The notes below the pieces were generated by a model. It was not told the origin of the DNA, did not search any database, and worked only from the letters and a program-made list of their open reading frames with translations. A DNA stretch of 64,000 bases from Shewanella maritima (lineage in GTDB: Bacteria; Pseudomonadota; Gammaproteobacteria; Enterobacterales; Shewanellaceae). Below are positions 1-7,479 of the stretch, in pieces. Where the stretch lies: the NCBI RefSeq assembly GCF_004295345.1, contig NZ_CP036200.1, positions 682,001 to 746,000 of the forward strand. Reading direction: 5' to 3'. The position numbers were made by a program, and so were the translations under genes. Each line of letters opens with the position of its first letter. Position 1 is the first letter of the stretch.

Positions 1-114
1 CTCAATCGTTTCTCCCAAGCCCTACATGCCAGCCGTAATTCATCAAGCATGACATATACCGACAAAGGTAAAACCTCTACGATTTCGACCTTAGGCAGTA
101 ACTTTAAGGCTTAA
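1..114 (+). CDS. flgN: C-terminal fragment of probable flagellar chaperone FlgN
   Basis: The window opens inside a reading frame (codons start at base 1) that runs 37 codons to TAA at 112-114 and is followed by a terminator. The visible tail contains MTYTDKGKTSTISTLG. From memory this resembles the enterobacterial FlgN tail (TLYGANGQTSTT). FlgN is the cytoplasmic export chaperone for the hook-filament junction proteins FlgK and FlgL. Position supports the call: flgT, flgO and flgP follow 3.2 kb downstream, and in vibrios flgN lies next to flgOPT. Only the end of the gene is visible, so the name is a reasoned guess. Confidence 0.55.
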   Translation, partial: LNRFSQALHASRNSSSMTYTDKGKTSTISTLGSNFKA

Positions 115-140
115 AGTAAGTTTTACAGATGAGTTGATTG

Positions 141-168
141 ATAGAGTCCCTAGTGGGCTCTATTTTTT
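141..168 (+). terminator. Rho-independent terminator after the flgN-like gene
   Basis: Arms ATAGAGTCCC and GGGCTCTAT pair with one bulged T and are followed by a run of six T residues. It lies 27 bases after the stop codon of the partial gene. Confidence 0.7.
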
Positions 169-177
169 ATTGAAATA

Positions 178-330
178 ACAGTTATGGATGGCCTAAAAAA
201 CATAAGGCTCGATAGCAGAAATTAAACTGTTACTTATTCCTCCCTCTTTTCTGTTTGCCAGTGCTTTACATTATGCCACTACAAATATGCTGATTGTTCA
301 TCTCGTGGAACACTTGATGGAGTTCCTCTT
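178..330. repeat. Left copy of an imperfect direct repeat (relic of an amidohydrolase 3' end)
   Basis: From 178 the sequence matches the last codons and 3' flank of the amidohydrolase pseudogene (about 2472-2620). Shared stretches include ACAGTTATGGATGGCC, the AGCAGAAAT block and the ATCTCG-GAACA block. The left copy starts abruptly: the bases before 178 do not match those before 2472. This looks like the eroded remnant of a tandem duplication, or one flank of a mobilised segment. Confidence 0.7.
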
Positions 331-520
331 GGTCACGCATCCCCTGAAGTCTTGTAAACTTGTGAGCAGGTACAACGTCATTATGTAAGTTCACAACTTT
401 GTAGGCGTAATACTTAATATCGTTGTGGACTACTTTTGGAGCTAAATCAAACCACCCAATAGTATCTGCAGCACAAGATGTACTGCTAAAAAATAAACTG
501 AGAATTACAAACCAACGCAT
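266..520 (-). CDS. Small putative exported protein, 84 aa
   Basis: The protein begins with a signal-like segment (MRWFVILSLFFSSTSCAAD) with possible cleavage after CAA. The mature part is mixed-charge and ends NNQHICSGIM. I recognise no family. No strong ribosome binding site precedes the ATG at 520. The 3' half of the frame lies within the direct repeat at 178-330, so part of it derives from duplicated non-coding sequence on the opposite strand. It may be a genuine accessory gene or a chance frame; the signal-like N terminus is the main argument for it. Confidence 0.35.
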   Translation of the reverse strand: MRWFVILSLFFSSTSCAADTIGWFDLAPKVVHNDIKYYAYKVVNLHNDVVPAHKFTRLQGMRDQEELHQVFHEMNNQHICSGIM

Positions 521-754
521 AAGGAACCGTAGGCTTGCTTAGAGTTTAGTATGTATAGAGCATAGTTTTTCGCGATCAACTTACCCACCTTAAAGGGCTA
601 TTTCATTAAACATGGACCAATGATGCTGTTCTTGTTAAGTACAATAATTGTTCTATGTTTATTAGACATCGGATAGTTAATGCCCCAACTCTTCGAACTC
701 CAATACGTAACTAACTAATGAGCTATCACTAATCTTTCCAATACACTTAATCCC

Positions 755-2511
755 ATGGTGAACGTTATGCAGAACTTGATTCTAGTTTTTATTATTTTGG
801 CCCTCACCACCTTTAATGCTTTTGGTAACACCAGTGCAGACATCGTCTACACAAATGCAAATGTTCGAACTATGAACGAGGCAAAACCATTAGCCAAAGT
901 TTTGGCAATTAAGGGGAATAAAATTGTCATGGTAGGCACAGAAGATGACGCCAAAAGCTGGATAGGAGCAAACACTCAAGTAATTGACTTAGATGGTAAG
1001 ACGCTATTGCCTGGTTTCATAAGCACACATGATCACCTAATAGCCTCACAGTGGACGACCTCAGGCGTTCAGCTTTACGACGCAACAGGAAAACAAGATG
1101 CTTTGGCTAAAATTAAGGCATACGCTAAAGCTAATCCGGATCATAAGGTGATCAAAGGCGTCGGTTGGGACAAAAACATGTTAGAAGGTCTACCCATCGC
1201 AGCGGATCTGGACAAAGCCGTCCCTGACCGACCTGCCATTATCCTAGATAACACGATTCATGATGCTTGGATGAACACAGCTGCGCTCAAAGCGGCAAAT
1301 ATAACCAAGGATACACCTGATGCCGTGCCGGGAGTGACATATTGGGTGCGCGATAGCGAAGGAAATCCAACAGGAGCCGCAATAGAAATTCAATGGTTTC
1401 AATCTTATATTGATATTGGGGCATGGGATCCTGACAACATGATCCCTGAGAGCGCTGAGTATCTATTAAACCTTGCTGCGAGCAACGGTACTACGATGGT
1501 TTTGGTCCCAGGCATCGTCACGCCTAACATCAAAGATGTTCATGGAGGAATGGAAAAGGACTTCGAGACGGCGATGGACATTCTTCAAGACTGGGCTGAA
1601 TCTGACACACTCCCTTTAAGAGTCCAAGCTCAACCGTTCTTCAAAACACCTAAAGGCGATCCTCAACGATTTGTAAACTTTGGGGTAAGAATGAACAAAA
1701 AATACAACAGTGACTTGCTCCGTTCTCGTAGTTTGAAAATCCATCCTGAGGGAAATACAGTAGCTGGTACCGCACCTTTCATCGACCCTTATAAAAATCA
1801 ACCAGAGCATAGAGGAACATTTAACGTGCAGCCTGACACAACAATGTCGATTGTAACCAAAGCTGCAAAAGAAGGGTTAGATGTATTTATTCATACCGAC
1901 GGTGATCGATCCTCTCGCGCAGCCGTGGATGCGATAATAGAAGCAAGAAAGATAGACGCAAATAATCGTAGCGCACTGCACCATGCAATTTGGGTTCACC
2001 CTGACGACCAGAAGCGCATCATAGATAATAAGATACCCGTTAACTCAACTCCGAGTTTCACTAACACATTCGGCGGCGGCAAACTAGATAATGAAAGAAT
2101 GATTGGCTACCCCGTATCGAAACTTCTCTAGGTCGCTACGCACACTTTGCACGCAACGGCGTAAAGGTGGGTATTTCTGCCGATGTGCCAAGCACCTCTC
2201 CAACTATGCAAGCACCTTTGTTCGTTGTAGATGGCGCTACTACCGGTTTAGATATCTCTGATCCTAAAAATACAGAAGTTTTTCCACCTAACTGGGAACC
2301 TATGACCATTCATCAAGCGATGCGAGCCATCACTATCGATGCTGCTTGGATGCTAAACATGGAAGATAAAATTGGTAGTTTAGAAGTAGGCAAATATGCC
2401 GATTTCGTAGTATTAGAATCAGACCCGTATGAGGCTAAACCTGGCACAGCGCATCAAATTTCGCTGTTAATGACAGTTATGGATGGCCGAGTAACACATA
2501 AGGTTCAGTAG
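755..2511 (+). pseudogene. Frameshifted exported amidohydrolase (YtcJ-like, amidohydrolase 3 family)
   Basis: Two adjacent frames together make one amidohydrolase of about 585 residues, a normal length for this family of periplasmic or cytoplasmic metal-dependent hydrolases. Frame one (755-2131) has a signal peptide (MQNLILVFIILALTTFNAFG), the N-terminal composite beta domain (NKIVMVG), the metal motif LPGFISTHDH and a C-terminal WVHPDDQKR segment. It stops at TAG 2129-2131. Sequence from about 2128 continues in the -1 frame (LGRYAHFARNGVKVGISADV) through the typical C-terminal KYADFVVLESDPYE to 2511. Loss of a single base near 2129 explains the break. The second ATG (767) is the more natural start for the signal peptide. 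Substrate unknown. A sequencing error would look the same. Confidence 0.75.
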
Positions 2512-2620
2512 CAGAAATCAAACAGTTACTTGTTCTTTCCTCTTTAATAATTGGCAGGGTTTTACGCAATCACCCGACTCTGGTTTCCCTATCTCGCAGA
2601 ACATTGACAGAAAGAGTTAG
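2472..2620. repeat. Right copy of the imperfect direct repeat
   Basis: Covers the last 13 codons of the amidohydrolase pseudogene and about 110 bases of its 3' flank. It matches 178-330 in the same orientation with scattered substitutions and small indels. The two copies bracket the small exported protein and the amidohydrolase. Confidence 0.7.
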
Positions 2621-3121
2621 GCCGCACCTACTTTGAGCGTAACGCCTTGCCGTTATTCAAGTTTTATATGAAGGATTCATAGTTATGCCTTCATATTTAC
2701 TGGAAGTTCATCGACATTCGATTTGAGTTATAAACCTGTCCAGTATGCTAACTAACTTTTGGGCAAAACGTGCTAAAGATGCATACTCTGAAAAGCGATT
2801 AGACAAAAATTAATTAAGTTTCGGTCAGTAAAATGCCCCAGAAACTCTGTTTCATCTGTAGCTTGTTTTACATACTTCCTAATCACAAACTTACCCCTAA
2901 CTGACAGTAACAAATTGAATAGTTGCTACTTAACCACTGTGACTAATATTTATAATATCTAAAACCTTGAGTGGGTAAATCATGCGAGAGCCCGAAGAGT
3001 TACATTTTTTAATGGGGCCTTTGTCGGTTTGTAATTATGTATGACACACGAGTTTTGTATTACGAGGTGGGTGATGAGCAATGATGGGAGTCGATGTAAA
3101 ACACGGTATTTAAGCAATATA
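2621..3121. other. Intergenic stretch without a convincing gene
   Basis: No long reading frame on either strand. A 22-codon frame at 2745-2813 (MLTNFWAKRAKDAYSEKRLD...) has protein-like composition but no ribosome binding site and may be a gene remnant. A second 20-codon frame starts near 2981. The region ends at the 3' end of the tRNA-Arg gene. No integrase gene and no second copy of the tRNA 3' end were found. Confidence 0.4.
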
Positions 3122-3197
3122 TGGTCTCCCCACAAGGACTCGAACCCTGATCGGCCGCTTAGGAGGCGGCTGCTCTATCCTGTTGAGCTATAGGGAG
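3122..3197 (-). tRNA. tRNA-Arg (anticodon CCU)
   Basis: Folds as a complete cloverleaf on the minus strand: acceptor CTCCCTA paired with TGGGGAG, D-stem GCTC/GAGC, anticodon stem GCCGC/GCGGC with loop CTCCTAA (anticodon CCU, reads AGG), T-arm CAGGG-TTCGAGT-CCTTG, discriminator A and encoded CCA. Total length is 76 nt. It lies between flgT and the accessory segment, with its 3' end facing the accessory side. tRNA-Arg(CCU) genes are known integration sites in other bacteria, but no attachment duplication was seen here. Confidence 0.95.
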
Positions 3198-3207
3198 ACT
3201 TGGGCTG

Positions 3208-3235
3208 ATTATACGCAAATTCCCGTCGATGAAAA
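3208..3235 (-). promoter_or_regulatory. Sigma-70 promoter of the tRNA-Arg gene
   Basis: On the minus strand TTTTCA and TATAAT are separated by 16 bases. The -10 hexamer is a perfect match and lies 10 bases upstream of the mature tRNA 5' end. Confidence 0.65.
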
Positions 3236-3285
3236 CCCTTTGTTATCGATATATTCACGGATTAAACTCGTTAAAATTTAATTGG

Positions 3286-4551
3286 TTAAATCTTGATCGC
3301 TATATCGTTAATCTGGATGTTATTAGCGCTTTCTATTCCAGAAATAATTGCAGTCGCTGTGTTCTCTGTCACTTGATCAATAGTCACATTGGCGCGGGTT
3401 TTACTGGCCACGGCGCGCATGGTGTTAATTCTATCGGGGATATTACGCTGCAAAACGATTTGGAATTTATCACCCATTTTAACGCCATTATTTCGACCTA
3501 AGTTCAACACAACTCTATCACCCTGACGCGCAACGATTTGCCCAAGTAAAGGTCGACAATTAAGTTGGTTATCCAACTCAATTAAACTGCGCTCAAATAA
3601 CTCATTAAGCTTTAAACCATAGCTGGATTGCCAAAAACGCGCTGAGCTTGTTGATACAGCCTGGCTCTTGTCAAACTCCCAAGTAGACGAGCTTTCAAAA
3701 GAATCTGACCACACAAGCTCACCACTAATGCCATGATACAAATTAAGCTTAAATTTGATGTAACGCTCTGGATAATGCTCGACCAAACCAAATAATGAGG
3801 TCTCATAATCCTCTACGGAAATATCGGTGATCTCAGGCTGCAATACATAATGACTATCGGTCGCCTCACTTAGCCAGCTCGGCAGCACATTGCCGCGATA
3901 GTTCGTGAGCTTATTGGTATGGTCTAGTAACTCGTCAGCATGCACATTGGCAACGCTGTACTGGGAATAGGCATTTAACGCATCACCAAATTGAATAGAA
4001 AAATCACGCTGTAAATATGCTAGCTGACCGTAGGCTAGATCGCGTTTATTCTTAATTAAGGCTTTCGGCAACATGATTGTCGCCTTTAAACCCTGACTAA
4101 CGCATTGCTCAGCCCTTTGCTGCTCAACCACTTCCATTCTTAGCACGACTGAGATTTTGTCATCACTGATTATCTCGCTAACCAATTGCACATCATTAGC
4201 TGCGCCAATACGCTGAATTTGAAACGAGTCCAGCGTTAGCTTACCTTGATCGATTTGTTGATTACTGGAAAAATTAACCCCGGCTTTAAGACTGGCATAA
4301 TTTAGCGCTTGGCTAATTGCATCTTCGCGGGCTTTCTCAATATTACCATTCACAATGGTTGCTTTACCGGTTACCTCTACCTGCTCAGCCATCGCTGGAT
4401 TTGACAGCAAAGCAATACAAGCAGCCAGTGCAGGTACAGCCAAAGTGCGAGTAAACGAACAGCTAGGTAACGAAAAGTTTACTGACAACTTACTACAGTC
4501 AGCCAATTGCCAAAACCTTGGAAATTTAGTCTGTTCAAGCTTATGTTTCAT
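3286..4551 (-). CDS. flgT: Flagellar H-ring protein FlgT
   Basis: FlgT is a periplasmic protein of the H ring, the extra basal-body ring of sodium-driven polar flagella, needed for stable LP-ring and stator assembly. The 421-residue product carries an unusually long leader (about 55 residues) ending in a signal-peptide core and NPAMA-EQ. The N-terminal domain begins VEVTGKATIVNGNIEKAREDAI, as in Vibrio FlgT. The C-terminal part (LLGQIVARQGDRVVLNLGRNNG) looks like the small beta-barrel that ends the family. It diverges from flgOP, with which it acts. The ATG at 4551 has a weak AGGTAAG site; no internal ATG would give a shorter leader. A sigma-54-like promoter lies about 150 bases upstream. Confidence 0.88.
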   Translation of the reverse strand: MKHKLEQTKFPRFWQLADCSKLSVNFSLPSCSFTRTLAVPALAACIALLSNPAMAEQVEVTGKATIVNGNIEKAREDAISQALNYASLKAGVNFSSNQQIDQGKLTLDSFQIQRIGAANDVQLVSEIISDDKISVVLRMEVVEQQRAEQCVSQGLKATIMLPKALIKNKRDLAYGQLAYLQRDFSIQFGDALNAYSQYSVANVHADELLDHTNKLTNYRGNVLPSWLSEATDSHYVLQPEITDISVEDYETSLFGLVEHYPERYIKFKLNLYHGISGELVWSDSFESSSTWEFDKSQAVSTSSARFWQSSYGLKLNELFERSLIELDNQLNCRPLLGQIVARQGDRVVLNLGRNNGVKMGDKFQIVLQRNIPDRINTMRAVASKTRANVTIDQVTENTATAIISGIESANNIQINDIAIKI

Positions 4552-4701
4552 TCGCTTACCTATTCTACATTTGAGCGTTAACGTTTGTTTGTGATGCGCT
4601 GATGACGTTAATTGAGTCTACAGTCAGCACTAACACAGCTAGCGGCCAGACTGCCAAATTTTTGTCTGAATACTACGCCAATCTATACCTAGTTAGATAA
4701 A

Positions 4702-4718
4702 AGCAAATTTTATGCCTA
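4702..4718 (-). promoter_or_regulatory. Sigma-54-like promoter for flgT
   Basis: The minus strand reads TAGGCATAAAATTTGCT: GG and GC are 10 bases apart as sigma-54 requires, with the CA after GG and the TTGCT end conserved. It differs from the consensus at the T before GG. It lies 150 bases upstream of the flgT start. Confidence 0.45.
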
Positions 4719-4761
4719 AGCTGCTCAAGTTGTGAAAGCACATATAAGCCATGATTATCAG

Positions 4762-4788
4762 TAAAGTAATCTGACGCCGCGCCGATAA
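4762..4788 (+). promoter_or_regulatory. Sigma-28 (FliA) promoter of flgOP
   Basis: TAAAGTAA, 11 bases, then GCCGATAA. This is a near-perfect match in sequence and spacing to the flagellar sigma-28 consensus TAAAGTTT-N11-GCCGATAA. It lies about 70 bases upstream of the flgO start. Confidence 0.85.
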
Positions 4789-4856
4789 TTTAGATAATCA
4801 GGTATTTGCCATAGACGATTTTTGCGTCAACCATGGCTTAAGGCGAAGGAATAAAT

Positions 4857-5564
4857 ATGAAATTGCAGCATTACTTGTCAGTTGTTGCACTTGCACTACT
4901 TGGCAGCAGCGCATGTAGCTCAACGCAAGTTCCCACTGCTGAGCGCTTATCGTTTAGTAATGACTTGCAGGTAGTTGATGGGCAGATATCAGCAGAGTCG
5001 CCGCAAGTAACCTATGATGTCATGGCATCAGGCATTGCACCTAAAGGCCAGGTAAATACTTGGGCAGAGACGTTAGCCAATGAACTCGTGCTGCAAAACG
5101 ATGGCTTGAGAAGCGACCAACCATTGGTAGTGGCAACCCCGGTGATGACTGCCGATTATAGTCAGACCAACCCACTTGCAGCCCAGTTGCAGCAAGGTTT
5201 AATGACAGCATTCCATGCTCATGAATTTAATGTTGTCGACCTCAATGTAGCCAACGCTATTCGCGTTACTGATAAAGGCGAGTTTTTACTGTCACGTAAC
5301 TGGGAAATGCTGCCAAGCGACCTACCTGTTGCCCATGTGCTGGTTTCAACCATGTCACTGACTAATGAAGGCGTAGTGTTTAACGGCCGCATCGTCGATA
5401 TTACCAATAACCGCGTGGTATCTTCTGTTCAGTCGTTTGTTGACGGTGCAAGCCTGTCAGGTTACCTGCAAGCACCATCAACTATCGAAAATCGTAACGG
5501 CTTGTTATATCGCCACGCCAATGCTGCCGATGGGCGCTATTCAGTTATAGGAGACAACCAATGA
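4857..5564 (+). CDS. flgO: Flagellar H-ring outer-membrane lipoprotein FlgO
   Basis: FlgO is an outer-membrane lipoprotein associated with the H ring and needed for full motility in vibrios. The 235-residue product has a short lipoprotein signal peptide (MKLQHYLSVVALALLGSSAC, with Cys-20 followed by SSTQ). It contains the FlgO core with two conserved blocks, VVATPVMTADY and LLSRNWEML, and an ADGRYSV tail. The start has a good AAGGA site. It is co-transcribed with flgP, the last bases of flgO overlapping the flgP start as ATGA. A sigma-28 promoter directly upstream puts it in the late flagellar class. The call rests on these motifs and on the flgT/flgP neighbours. Confidence 0.88.
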   Translation: MKLQHYLSVVALALLGSSACSSTQVPTAERLSFSNDLQVVDGQISAESPQVTYDVMASGIAPKGQVNTWAETLANELVLQNDGLRSDQPLVVATPVMTADYSQTNPLAAQLQQGLMTAFHAHEFNVVDLNVANAIRVTDKGEFLLSRNWEMLPSDLPVAHVLVSTMSLTNEGVVFNGRIVDITNNRVVSSVQSFVDGASLSGYLQAPSTIENRNGLLYRHANAADGRYSVIGDNQ

Positions 5565-6010
5565 GAAGCCTAATCATTGCAGCGTTGTTACTGACGTTAA
5601 CCGCTTGCGCATCGCCTGATAAATATGTGCAGTGGGAAACTGAAGCGCCTGAAAACTTTCCAACAATTACTGCTGTAGGTTACGCGCCACTTGAGTTACA
5701 ACCTAGTGACAACAAGTCGCAAAAAGTATTAATGGCAATGCAGGCGTCGAAAATTGCCGCCTACCGTGAGCTTGCCGAGCAAGTCTATGGTCAGCGTATT
5801 GACGCTAATAGCTCAGTGAGTGATTGGGTATTAAATGATGATCAGGTTCGCGCCAGTGTTAGTGGCATTATTCGAGGCGCTAAGATAGTGAAAACTTATC
5901 CTTCAGGGGAGTTTTATGTCACAGAGTTGTCCTTAGACTTTGAGCAGGTATGGCACTTATATCAGCAACAAAACCGCCCAAGAAAAGTCAAAGAAGTCAC
6001 CTACTTCTAG
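5561..6010 (+). CDS. flgP: Flagellar LPP20-type lipoprotein FlgP
   Basis: FlgP is an outer-membrane lipoprotein that forms part of the basal disk or H-ring region of polar flagella. The 149-residue product has a lipobox (MRSLIIAALLLTLTACASP, Cys-16). An LPP20-family domain follows (QASKIAAYRELAEQVYGQRI, then ASVSGIIRGAKIVKTYPSGE). A GGAG ribosome binding site precedes the ATG, and the start overlaps the flgO stop by four bases, so translation is probably coupled. A perfect inverted repeat 55 bases after the stop ends the operon. Confidence 0.9.
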   Translation: MRSLIIAALLLTLTACASPDKYVQWETEAPENFPTITAVGYAPLELQPSDNKSQKVLMAMQASKIAAYRELAEQVYGQRIDANSSVSDWVLNDDQVRASVSGIIRGAKIVKTYPSGEFYVTELSLDFEQVWHLYQQQNRPRKVKEVTYF

Positions 6011-6064
6011 ATTTAAAGATAGAGATACCTAGCCTGATTAAATCCAAGATAGCTAACATAGTAA

Positions 6065-6096
6065 AAGGCCGCTAAGTCATTTAACTTAGCGGCCTT
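6065..6096. terminator. Bidirectional terminator between flgP and the outer-membrane protein gene
   Basis: A perfect 13-bp inverted repeat (AAGGCCGCTAAGT and its complement) with a 6-base loop. A-rich bases before it give a T-run on the minus strand, so termination is probably stronger for the leftward gene. Confidence 0.8.
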
Positions 6097-6120
6097 CTCT
6101 ATACATGTGTGCCTGAATAT

Positions 6121-7023
6121 CTAAAACTTCACTTCAAACGACACTGCACCGGCAAATTGGTTTTCTATCTCTTGAGAAAACTCTGTTTGGCTCTGCTCCA
6201 TTTCACCAGAGAAGTAATAGCCGCCATACATGTTGACATGAACACTTTTGCTCGCCTGCCAACCTGCACGTAAAAAGCTCACCCATTCTTCAATTTCAAT
6301 GCTGACATCATCATCTTCCACAAGGAAGCGCTCGGTGCGACGTGATGAACCAAATCCAAAGTCCCAGTCATCGTTTAGTTTGTATCTAAGCTCTAGACCA
6401 GCAGGTCCACTAAATCCAGCTTGAAATGGGTTAGTCAGAACCCAGTTGTCATTTATCTGCCATTTCACCGCCAGATAAGGAATAGTGCGTACTTTGGAAA
6501 TATCGTTTAGGTACGCAACACCCATTCCTAACATATTTCCCGACTCAAAGCGGTACATACCCATCCCCACAACACCATAACTCTCGGCGTTAGACGATGA
6601 TGCGGTATTGGCATAAGCGTATTGCAGCTTTGGAGCAAGCATAAACATCCACTGCTCGTTTGGTCGATAATTGACCGACAAGCCAACACTGTAACGGTTG
6701 ATTGAATTCCAAGGCACTTCGTTACTAACGAGTTGGTTACCTTGATTAATTTTCCATCCATAATCGAGGTTGTCGTACCCCAGATTCGCGCCTATCGACC
6801 ACTGCCTGTTTAACGGCATAGTGGCAGCGAGACCTATCATCCAAACATCACGCTTAAACTCATTACCTTGATCGCCAACTTGAGCATTGGGCGCAGAGGT
6901 ACGAGCGACGTTAAATTTAAAAGGCGAATAACTATAGGCGGCTTGGGCGCTCCCAATGGAACTGGAAAGAGCTAAAGCAAGAATACTACCGGAAACAAAC
7001 TTAGCGTTATTTGATACAGTCAT
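6121..7023 (-). CDS. Outer-membrane beta-barrel protein, DUF6268-like
   Basis: With the ATG at 7021-7023 the product is 300 residues and starts with a clean signal peptide (MTVSNNAKFVSGSILALALS..., cleavage after AQA). The frame extends 16 codons further upstream, but that extension would bury the signal peptide. The mature part alternates polar and aromatic residues in repeated beta-strand patterns (WSIGANLGYDNLDYGW, SVGLSVNYRPNEQWMF, MYGGYYF). It ends in a C-terminal strand closing with VSFEVKF, the terminal Phe being the usual BAM signal. Likely an outer-membrane barrel of the DUF6268 kind with unknown ligand. It stands alone between flgP and the TetR/RND locus. Confidence 0.7.
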   Translation of the reverse strand: MTVSNNAKFVSGSILALALSSSIGSAQAAYSYSPFKFNVARTSAPNAQVGDQGNEFKRDVWMIGLAATMPLNRQWSIGANLGYDNLDYGWKINQGNQLVSNEVPWNSINRYSVGLSVNYRPNEQWMFMLAPKLQYAYANTASSSNAESYGVVGMGMYRFESGNMLGMGVAYLNDISKVRTIPYLAVKWQINDNWVLTNPFQAGFSGPAGLELRYKLNDDWDFGFGSSRRTERFLVEDDDVSIEIEEWVSFLRAGWQASKSVHVNMYGGYYFSGEMEQSQTEFSQEIENQFAGAVSFEVKF

Positions 7024-7168
7024 TGTCGAAGTCCATTCGTTTCGGCAGGCTAAACCAGATTGCGCTGCCAATAATTATTGTGAGTTGGATCATGTCATAA
7101 TATACGCCCATGTTCACAAAAATGTTCAATTAAATGAAGAAAATATCGAAATAAAAACTGTATAGCAT

Positions 7169-7467
7169 TAGGGCCTGTTGGTCTTTCAAGATTATTTTTG
7201 CAGCCGCTTGTTGGAAATTTATACAAGGCAACGACTTTGATGTGTGGTTGTTCCACATGATAAGTCGTTAACGCAGTAGAAATGACAACAAGCGCTGCCT
7301 GAAAGGTTCGTTTAAAAGCACCTACGCTCTTAGTAAAAAGCTAAGTTTGTTGTGAGCCCTGTTTTTTAAAATCGATAGGTTTAGGTGACTAGACTTCATC
7401 GCTCACGCCTCGATTAAAGTGCTTTTAATTCGAACAAATTCTAATCAGCAAAGATTAACTGACCCTA
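7169..7467 (+). mobile_element. MITE-like element, copy A (299 bp)
   Basis: This is the reverse complement of 32777-33075 with about 15 substitutions by eye and no gaps. It starts TAGGGCCTGTTGGTCTTT; its right end (AAAGATTAACTGACCCTA) is a decayed inverted copy. TA at both ends suggests a TA target duplication. Inside are two hairpin systems: GCAGC/GCTTGTTG with CAACAAGCGCTGC (7200-7298) enclosing AACGACTT/AAGTCGTT, and TAAAAGCAC/GTGCTTTTA (7313-7427). No transposase is encoded. The element ends 12 bases from the stop codon of the TetR gene. Family assignment is an inference. Confidence 0.7.
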
Positions 7468-7479
7468 GGTATCGAATGG

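Noticed and set aside
2125-2135. Programmed -1 frameshift in the amidohydrolase
   Set aside because: No slippery heptamer or downstream pseudoknot is apparent at the stop, so a simple base loss or sequencing error is the better explanation.
3122-3150. Attachment-site duplication of the tRNA-Arg 3' end
   Set aside because: No second copy of this end was found in the window and no integrase gene is present.
3229-3501. 90-residue plus-strand frame over the end of flgT
   Set aside because: It is antisense to flgT coding sequence and the tRNA promoter, without its own ribosome binding site.
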